A DNA stretch of 20,353 bases from an uncultured Acidobacteriota bacterium (GTDB taxonomy: Bacteria > Acidobacteriota > JAAYUB01), in NCBI GenBank assembly GCA_937925645.1, contig CALAMB010000128.1:1-20353 (forward strand). The letters run 5' to 3'. The position numbers and the translations under genes were made by a program. Under the pieces are notes generated by a model. The model was not told the origin of the DNA and searched no databases. It was given only the letters and a program-made list of their open reading frames with translations. Of this stretch, positions 9,360-14,476 are shown piece by piece. Numbering within the stretch: position 1 is the first letter of the stretch; each line of letters begins with the position of its first letter.

Positions 9360-9389
9360 GTTACGGGTCGGTGGCATTATACCCGTAAC
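9360..9389. promoter_or_regulatory. Inverted repeat straddling the -10 box: candidate operator
   Basis: Perfect 9-bp arms: on the plus strand GTTACGGGT (9360-9368) and ACCCGTAAC (9381-9389). One arm sits in the promoter spacer, the other at the predicted transcription start. Arm centres are 21 bp apart, about two helical turns. A related GGCGTAAC occurs at 9328-9335. This suits a dimeric repressor site; the regulator is unknown. Confidence 0.45.
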
Positions 9390-9404
9390 CGCCGGTCGAG
9401 TCAA
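9376..9404 (-). promoter_or_regulatory. Sigma70-type promoter of the M23 peptidase-TrmN6-pdxJ operon
   Basis: Minus strand TTGACT (9399-9404), exactly 17 bp, then a perfect TATAAT (9376-9381). The transcription start is expected near 9369, giving a leader of about 70 nt. The clearest promoter in the window. Confidence 0.8.
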
Positions 9405-9423
9405 CTGAAAAATCGGGGGGCGG

Positions 9424-10605
9424 TCATGCTTTCGAAAAGATCTTGCGGAGGCGCTCCATGGTATCGCGCAGCTGGGCGACGTTGGTCTTGAGCGCATCAA
9501 TCTCCTTACCCATCTTCGCCAGCGAGCCGGCCTGCTTGTCCAGGTCGGATCGCGACTCCTTGGCGAAGGTCTGGTAGGTCTTGCGGAGGCCCTGGATCTC
9601 CACCACCAGGTCCTTGCGGCTCGACTCGACCTTCGTCAGTTCGGCTTGCTCCGCCTCCAGCTCCTGAAGCCGGTCGCGGATTCCGGCCGCCGATTCCTCG
9701 GCGGCGGCCAGCTTCTGTTCGGCGGCGGCCGCGTCGTCGGCCAGCCGCGCTTCGAGCTCCTGCAGCCGCGCCTCGATGGCGGACCCGCCCGCGGCCAGCC
9801 GCTGCTCCGCTTCCCTGACCCGGAGGTCGAGGTCCCGGTTCAGCGCCTCGAGGTCCACCGCCGGGGTTTCCGCCGCGGCGTCGGCCGGCGTCGGCTGGTC
9901 CATCAGCGTGCGCACCTCGGCCCGGAGCGCCTGCAGCTCGCTCTTGATGAGTAGCGTCTCCTGCGCCGCCCAGTCGCCGTCGGCCCGGGCCGGCGCGGTC
10001 TCGATGGCGCCCCGGATCTGCCCCTGGAGCGTCTCCAGCCGGTCCAGCCGCTTCTTCAGGTCGGCCGCGCCGTGGCCGTCCGCGTTCTGGCGAAGCAGTT
10101 CGTCCAATCCCTTGCCGATGGCCTGCAGAGACTCCCCGACGTCGGCCGGATGGCGGTTGAGCTGCACCTCCTCGCGCAGGGAGGCGACGCGGGCGTCGAG
10201 TTCCTCCATCCGGGCCTGGAGCTGCATCACCTGCTGTTCCACCGTTCCCTGGAGGTTGCCGAACTGCGTGGCCAGCTCGCGGAAGGACGCCCGGTGGCTC
10301 GTCAGTTCGTCGCCCAGCGACGTGTGGAACTTCAGCACACCCTGCACGCCGGCGTACAGCTTCTCGAACTGGCGTTTGAGCTCCCGGGTCTGTTCCAGGG
10401 TCAGCGACGGCGCCTCGGGCGCGGCCGCTTCCGCCGCGGGCGGATCGGCCACGGCGGCTTCGCCGTTGCCGCTCTGGGGCGAATAGCGGGCCTGCAGTTG
10501 CTCCTTCTTGCGCTGGAGCGCCTCGAACTTGTGGAACACCAGGCCGCAGCGCACGCATTCGTTGGCGCTGTCAGCTTGTTCAAAACCGCACTTCGGGCAC
10601 TTCAT
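9424..10605 (-). CDS. Zinc-ribbon protein with long coiled-coil region, function unknown
   Basis: 393 aa. The start at 10605 places a four-cysteine zinc ribbon at the very N-terminus: C3-x2-C6 and C17-x2-C20. It is followed by a charged helix (residues 25-42), a short Ala/Pro-rich linker (about 45-70), then almost continuous Glu/Gln/Leu/Arg-rich predicted coiled coil from about 75 to 393. There is no signal peptide or transmembrane segment, so it should be cytosolic. An upstream in-frame start would add 46 unconserved-looking residues and is rejected because GGAG lies 8 bp before the chosen ATG. A scaffold or nucleic-acid-associated role is possible but is only a guess. It diverges from serC across a 213-bp intergenic region; no convincing promoter of its own was found. 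Confidence 0.8.
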   Translation of the reverse strand: MKCPKCGFEQADSANECVRCGLVFHKFEALQRKKEQLQARYSPQSGNGEAAVADPPAAEAAAPEAPSLTLEQTRELKRQFEKLYAGVQGVLKFHTSLGDELTSHRASFRELATQFGNLQGTVEQQVMQLQARMEELDARVASLREEVQLNRHPADVGESLQAIGKGLDELLRQNADGHGAADLKKRLDRLETLQGQIRGAIETAPARADGDWAAQETLLIKSELQALRAEVRTLMDQPTPADAAAETPAVDLEALNRDLDLRVREAEQRLAAGGSAIEARLQELEARLADDAAAAEQKLAAAEESAAGIRDRLQELEAEQAELTKVESSRKDLVVEIQGLRKTYQTFAKESRSDLDKQAGSLAKMGKEIDALKTNVAQLRDTMERLRKIFSKA

Positions 10606-10738
10606 GGGAGCCACTCCGGGTGACGAAAAGTCGGTGCAACAATCGGGAATGGTACCAGATGCCCCGGTCCGATGCAAGACCCGGACGTCGGCAGCCGCCC
10701 CGTCGGGTTCCGCTGGAGTTGAAATTATTGCGTACCGC

Positions 10739-10767
10739 TTCATAATTCCCCGCCGGTGGGTTATAAT
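10739..10767 (+). promoter_or_regulatory. Candidate serC promoter
   Basis: TTCATA (10739-10744), 17-bp spacer, perfect TATAAT (10762-10767). An overlapping alternative is TTGAAA (10719-10724), 16 bp, CATAAT (10741-10746). The first predicts a leader of about 45 nt with AAGGAGA at 10804-10810 as ribosome binding site. Confidence 0.6.
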
Positions 10768-10818
10768 AAACGAACCGATTTTGGACGACGGACAATTTCA
10801 CATAAGGAGAGCTGCGGT

Positions 10819-11907
10819 ATGGTCAAGCGCGTGTTTAACTTCAACCCCGGGCCGGCGACTCTGCCCCTCGATGTACTCGAGGAGGCGGCCAAGGCCACGG
10901 TGGAGTTCAACAATCTGGGCATGTCGATCCTGGAGATTTCCCACCGGTCGAAGGACTTCGAGAAGGTCCTCAACGACTGCGTGGCCGACGTCAAGGAGCT
11001 GCTGGGCCTGCCCGACGGCTACAGCGTCCTCTTCGTGGGCGGCGGCGCCAGCACCCAGTTCGCCATGATCCCCATGAACTTCCTCCCCGCGGGCGGCAGC
11101 GCCGACTACATCAACACCGGCGAGTGGTCCAAGAAGGCCATCAAGGAGGCCAAGCTCTTCGGCACGGTGAACGTGACCGCCACTTCCGAGGACAAGAACT
11201 TCTCCTGCCTGCCCGACATGCAGGCGGTCAAGGTGACACCCGGCGCGGCCTACGTCCACGTCACCAGCAACAACACCATCTTCGGGACCGAAACGTTCGT
11301 CTTCCCGGACACCGGTGACACGCCGCTGGTCTGCGACATGTCGTCGGACATCATGTCGTGGAAGTTCGACGCGTCGAAGTTCGCCCTCATCTATGCCGGC
11401 GCCCAGAAAAACATCGGACCCGCGGGCGTGACCATGGTGATCGTCCGGCAGGACTTCCTGGCCAAGGCCAATGAGAAGATTCCCACCATGCTCAAGTACA
11501 AGACCCATGCCGACAACAACTCCCTCTACAACACCCCGCCGGCGGGCGCGATCTTCATCGTGGGCCAGGTCATGAAGTGGATGAAGCGCAACGGCGGGCT
11601 CGCCGTCATGGAGGCGAAGAACAAGGCCAAGGCCGACCTGCTGTACGCGGCCATCGACGACGGCGCCCCCTTCTACCGCGGCACGGTGGAAAAGCCGGCG
11701 CGCTCCCGCATGAACGTCACCTTCCGGCTCCCCAGCGAGGAGCTGGAGTCCAAGTTCATCACGGAGGCGAAGGAGGGCGGCCTGGTGGGTCTCAAGGGGC
11801 ACCGGAGCGTCGGCGGCTGCCGCGCCTCGATCTACAACGCCTTCCCACTCGAGGGCGTCCAGGCCCTGGTCGACTTCATGAAGGCCTTCGCCCAGAAGAA
11901 CGGCTAG
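10819..11907 (+). CDS. serC: Phosphoserine aminotransferase
   Basis: 362 aa PLP enzyme converting 3-phosphohydroxypyruvate to phosphoserine in serine synthesis; the same enzyme (PdxF) makes 4-phosphohydroxy-L-threonine for the DXP-dependent B6 pathway. Typical motifs are FNFNPGPATLP at the N-terminus, SILEISHRSKDF, FVGGGASTQFAMIPMN, YINTGEWSKKA, and the Schiff-base lysine K197 in YAGAQKNIGPAG, with a C-terminal GHRSVGGCRASIYNA. The start at 10819 is supported by AAGGAGA eight bases upstream and by the conserved N-terminus; an upstream in-frame ATG at 10756 falls ahead of the predicted transcription start. It appears monocistronic with a strong terminator 64 bp downstream. pdxJ and pdxA are in the same window, so all three B6 steps could draw on this locus. 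Confidence 0.97.
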   Translation: MVKRVFNFNPGPATLPLDVLEEAAKATVEFNNLGMSILEISHRSKDFEKVLNDCVADVKELLGLPDGYSVLFVGGGASTQFAMIPMNFLPAGGSADYINTGEWSKKAIKEAKLFGTVNVTATSEDKNFSCLPDMQAVKVTPGAAYVHVTSNNTIFGTETFVFPDTGDTPLVCDMSSDIMSWKFDASKFALIYAGAQKNIGPAGVTMVIVRQDFLAKANEKIPTMLKYKTHADNNSLYNTPPAGAIFIVGQVMKWMKRNGGLAVMEAKNKAKADLLYAAIDDGAPFYRGTVEKPARSRMNVTFRLPSEELESKFITEAKEGGLVGLKGHRSVGGCRASIYNAFPLEGVQALVDFMKAFAQKNG

Positions 11908-11970
11908 GCCGGCTTCGGCTATTTTGAAGGAGTTCTGCAAAAGTCTGGTCGTAACAATCGATCCGAAAAC

Positions 11971-12003
11971 AAAACGGGCGGTTCCCCACCGCCCGTTTTT
12001 CTT
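11971..12003 (+). terminator. Rho-independent terminator of serC
   Basis: Perfect 12-bp stem (AAAACGGGCGGT at 11971-11982 with its complement at 11988-11999), 5-nt loop TCCCC, and a T-run to 12000 continuing TCTTT. The A-rich left flank also makes it usable on the other strand. Confidence 0.9.
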
Positions 12004-12008
12004 TCCTG

Positions 12009-12090
12009 AACTCTCATCTTTCAACGATCAACCATCAACTCACAACTATCAACGATCAACATTATCTGTGTCCTCTGCGCCCTGTGGTGC
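12009..12090. repeat. Degenerate heptamer repeats (TCAACNN family) plus CTCTGTGG-type repeat
   Basis: From 12021 to 12060 units of seven bases follow the pattern TCAACNN (for example TCAACGA, TCAACCA, TCAACTC, then again TCAACGA). They run into 12064-12090, a CTGTG/CTCTGCG/CCTGTGG stretch that also has about 7-bp spacing. The same two families occur together, inverted, at 17351-17420. No coding potential. They resemble the short tandemly repeated heptanucleotide elements described in cyanobacteria in style, not in sequence. Confidence 0.7.
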
Positions 12091-12142
12091 ATTGGACCCT
12101 GGCCCCAGGTCCCCTCAACTATTTCTTTTGAAGTTCGCCGCC

Positions 12143-12291
12143 GGTTTGGAGTGCGCAGACACGTCTGCGCTTTAGATTCCCGCGGGACGCGGGCACCGGG
12201 ATTTTCCGGTTGCGACGGCTCATACTCCACGATTATGCCTTGCGCGTCCCGCGCAAATCCAGAGCGGCGTCATGCCGCCGCACTCCAGACC
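12143..12291. repeat. Palindromic repeat element, copy 1 (complete)
   Basis: 149 bp with 49-bp imperfect terminal inverted repeats: left arm 12143-12191, right arm 12243-12291, 37 of 49 positions pairing. The ends are GGTTTGGAGTGCG and the complement of GGTCTGGAGTGCG; the inner ends share CGCGGGACGCG exactly. Each arm carries its own small palindrome (GCGCAGAC-AC-GTCTGCGC on the left; GCGGC-GTCAT-GCCGC on the right). These two differ from each other but each is self-complementary. It encodes no protein and no target-site duplication is obvious. It looks like a REP/MITE-type non-autonomous element or a structured RNA/DNA cruciform. Confidence 0.85.
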
Positions 12292-12302
12292 ATCAGGTCG
12301 CT

Positions 12303-12446
12303 GGTTTGGAGTGCGCAGACACGTCTGCGCTTTAGATTCCCGCGGGACGCGGGCGCCGGGACCTTCCGGGTTGCGACGGCTCCCACTCCACGATTTTGCC
12401 TTGCGCGTCCCGCGCAAATCCAGAGCGGCGTCATGCCGCCGCACTC
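12303..12446. repeat. Palindromic repeat element, copy 2 (right tip missing)
   Basis: Direct repeat of copy 1 with 160-bp spacing between the starts, nearly identical over 143-144 bp, with a handful of substitutions and one inserted G in the central part. It lacks the outermost CAGACC of the right arm. The 11-bp spacer between copies (12292-12302) is CATCAGGTCGC plus a T at the copy junction. Same orientation as copy 1, so it arose by tandem duplication or repeated insertion. Confidence 0.85.
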
Positions 12447-12504
12447 ACAAAGTGACTGTGCGTCTTCGCGCCTTGGCGAGCCGGACCACGCGTCCCGATT
12501 TCCC

Positions 12505-12534
12505 TTGTTTGTCAATTCCCCTTGAGTCTATGAT
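12505..12534 (+). promoter_or_regulatory. Weak candidate promoter for the nuclease gene
   Basis: TTGTTT (12505-12510), 18-bp spacer, TATGAT (12529-12534). Good -10, poor -35. It would give a leader of about 130 nt, and the only Shine-Dalgarno-like bases are GGAAAAGG about 8 bp before the ATG at 12670. Confidence 0.3.
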
Positions 12535-12669
12535 GGAGACAGTCTCGCCAGCGCCGCACAAATTGACAGGGTGCGTATGTCTCTAACTGTCGTGCAATCC
12601 TTCGTTCATTCCCGTCCGACCGTAGCGTGCTGCCCTGACAGCCATCCCAACGACTGGAAAAGGCGTTGA

Positions 12670-13317
12670 ATGGACGCGAAGAGCCGCCATTCGATTCGCC
12701 GTGTCGCCGGTTTCATGCGGGCGCTGGGCGTCCTGGTGATCGGGTGGCCGCTGCTCACCGGCGGGTCGTGCGACCGCACCGCGGAAGGGGCTAAGGCGCC
12801 GGCGGATCCGCCGGCGACGCGGACGCAACGCGCGGCCGGGCAGGGGGAGCGACCGCTGCACTTCTCGGGCCGCGTGGTCGCCGTGGGGGACGGCGACACC
12901 ATCAACGTGCTGGCGGACGAGGCGTCCGCCGACGCCGCGCGGCCGGCTGACCGGCAACGAGACCGGCGGCCGATCCGGGTGCGGCTGGTGGAGATCGATT
13001 GTCCGGAGCTGGGCCAGCCGTTCGGGCGCAAGGCCCGGCAGGCCGCGTCGTCACTCTGCTTCGGCCGGACGGTCCGGGTGGCCGGCACGGGAATGGACAC
13101 GTTCGGCCGGGTGCTCGGGGTGGTGACGCTGGACGACGGTCGGATCCTCAACGAGGAGCTCGTCCGGCTGGGCTACGCGTGGTGGTTCCGCAAGTACTCC
13201 CGTAGCGAAACGCTCCAAGCGCTCGAGGCCGAAGCCCGCGCCGGCCGGGTGGGCCTGTGGGCGGACCGCGATCCGGTCCCGCCGTGGCAGTGGCGCGACC
13301 GCTCCCGGAATCGCTGA
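12670..13317 (+). CDS. Staphylococcal-nuclease-like (TNase) secreted protein, probable lipoprotein
   Basis: 215 aa. A basic N-terminus and hydrophobic stretch (about 14-30) end in TGGSC with C34, a loose lipobox, so it is probably exported and perhaps lipid-anchored. A low-complexity linker runs to about residue 62. The TNase domain is 64-212 and ends PPWQWR as usual. Active-site residues match Staphylococcus nuclease: D74/D76 in VGDGDT, R105 and D110 in RLVEID, E113 in CPE, and R147 in DTFGR. This predicts a calcium-dependent phosphodiesterase on DNA/RNA outside the cytoplasm. A 20-residue polar insert after DTINV is unusual. It stands alone between repeat-rich DNA and the FHA-like operon; the weak lipobox makes plain secretion an alternative. 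Confidence 0.87.
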   Translation: MDAKSRHSIRRVAGFMRALGVLVIGWPLLTGGSCDRTAEGAKAPADPPATRTQRAAGQGERPLHFSGRVVAVGDGDTINVLADEASADAARPADRQRDRRPIRVRLVEIDCPELGQPFGRKARQAASSLCFGRTVRVAGTGMDTFGRVLGVVTLDDGRILNEELVRLGYAWWFRKYSRSETLQALEAEARAGRVGLWADRDPVPPWQWRDRSRNR

Positions 13318-13642
13318 CCACTTCCGCCGCGCTCAAGCATCGAACCGGCGGGACGGCGAAACGGCAAACCGGTGAGTGGACGGAGTCGCTCTGGTCGCCA
13401 TGGGGCACGGCCCCGCCATCAGCACGATGTTTCGGCAGCCGGCAGCGGAGGCGCTGTGCCGCGCGGCCCGGTCACCGCGCGCCACAATCCGCCGACATGA
13501 TTCAAATTTTTTGAACCCGCCAAGCCATATTCACCTTGATTCGCTGCAATCGGTCCGCTATGGTTAATGAAGGAATGTCTTTAAAGTCGATTCGGCGGGA
13601 ACCGACGAGCCAGCAATTTGGTTCCATTCGCGAGGTGAGCGA
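13318..13642. other. Intergenic region upstream of the FHA-like operon
   Basis: No gene seen in 325 bp. It holds a GC-rich stem (CGCGCGG 13460-13466 with CCGCGCG 13475-13481) lacking a T-tract, a small palindrome TTCAAA/TTTGAA at 13501-13515, the promoter at 13536-13564, and a GGAACC/GGTTCC inverted repeat in the leader (about 13600-13625). Confidence 0.6.
13536..13564 (+). promoter_or_regulatory. Promoter of the FHA-like/metalloprotease operon
   Basis: TTGATT (13536-13541), 17-bp spacer, TATGGT (13559-13564). It predicts a leader of about 70 nt before the GTG start at 13643. Confidence 0.5.
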
Positions 13643-14476
13643 GTGTCTCCGCGTCCAACCGGCGAGCCGTTGCCTTCGGTCCTCAAGCTGAGCTTCTATG
13701 ATTCGAACGGGGCCATGCGGTCCTACGAAACGGATGCTTACACCGTCATCATCGGCTCACACCCAGACTGCCACCTGGTGCTGCCCGACATTCCGCCCCA
13801 GGCCTGCAAAATCTACCTGAGCGAGCACGGGTATTACGCCGTGGACCTGGGCGGGACGCTGTCGGTCGACGGCCGGCCCGGTTCCGGCTTTGTGACGAAC
13901 GGCGCCGCGCTGCAGGTGGGGCCGCGGACCGGCTTTCGCGTCCAGATCCGTACCGCGCCCGAGCCGGTGCGAGTGGCGGATCCGGCCCCGCTGCCGGTCG
14001 CCCCGCCGCCAACCCCGCCGCCGATCCCGCCGGTGACTGCCTCAACGCCGCCGCCCGGCCGGTCGGAAGCCGGGCGCTCCGTCATCGCCCGTCCCCCGGT
14101 TGTTTCGGAATCCCCGCGGACGACACCGTCACCGGCGCCGCCGCAGCCGGCATCGCCATCGGGTGGCATGGCGGCCGCCGCGGGACGCCCCCATCACCCG
14201 GGCCTGGCGCTGGCCCTGGGGATCGTGCTCCCCGGCGCCGGCCAGGCCTACAACGGCCAGCCGCTCAAGGCGGCGCTGCTGGCGCTGACCAGCGTCCTGG
14301 TGCTCCCCTGGCTGTTCAGCCTCTACGAAGCCTGGGCGCGGGCCCGCCGGGTGCAGGCCGACGGCGGACGCCGCGGCTCGGGCGGCTGGGGCTGGGTGAC
14401 GCTGCACCTCTGGTTCCTGCTGGCGCTCGGCCTGGCCGCCCTCATCGGGCTGACCCTGGCGGGGGTGCTGTCATGA
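13643..14476 (+). CDS. Degenerate FHA-like domain, Pro-rich linker and C-terminal membrane domain
   Basis: 277 aa, starting with GTG; GAGGTGA at 13632-13638 lies four bases upstream. Residues about 12-105 look like an FHA fold (TVIIGSHPDCHLVLPDI, then a YYAVDLGG strand and a DGRPG turn). The phosphothreonine-binding Gly-Arg and Ser-x-x-His are replaced (GS, PQACK), so phosphopeptide binding is doubtful. A Pro/Ala/Ser-rich linker spans 106-175. The C-terminal part has hydrophobic segments at about 186-203, 208-226 and 252-273, with LPGAGQAYNG resembling the glycine-rich turn of TM2/DUF5683-type small membrane domains. Its stop overlaps the next start (ATGA), so the two products are probably made together and may interact in the membrane. 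Function unknown. Confidence 0.75.
   Translation: MSPRPTGEPLPSVLKLSFYDSNGAMRSYETDAYTVIIGSHPDCHLVLPDIPPQACKIYLSEHGYYAVDLGGTLSVDGRPGSGFVTNGAALQVGPRTGFRVQIRTAPEPVRVADPAPLPVAPPPTPPPIPPVTASTPPPGRSEAGRSVIARPPVVSESPRTTPSPAPPQPASPSGGMAAAAGRPHHPGLALALGIVLPGAGQAYNGQPLKAALLALTSVLVLPWLFSLYEAWARARRVQADGGRRGSGGWGWVTLHLWFLLALGLAALIGLTLAGVLS

Larger units (their letters stand above)
11908..12669. other. Gene-free region: terminator, heptamer repeats, two palindromic elements
   Basis: No credible gene lies in these 762 bp. Short open frames across 12151-12525 are products of the palindromic element. Contents in order: serC terminator, TCAACNN heptamers, CTCTGTGG-type repeat, the two 150-bp palindromic elements, a short GCGTCTTCGCGCC/TTGGCGAG stretch at 12460-12480, and a weak candidate promoter at 12505-12534 ahead of the nuclease gene. 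Confidence 0.75.

Noticed and set aside
12151..12586. Small open frames in the palindromic elements
   Set aside because: Both strands of the element give similar low-complexity peptides because the element is an inverted repeat; no ribosome binding sites.
12586..12597. 12-mer CTAACTGTCGTG shared with 19438-19449
   Set aside because: A few dozen shared 12-mers are expected by chance between positions in 20 kb; flanks do not match.
13460..13481. GC hairpin after the nuclease gene as a terminator
   Set aside because: Seven-pair stem without a following T-tract and about 145 bp beyond the stop; not convincing.
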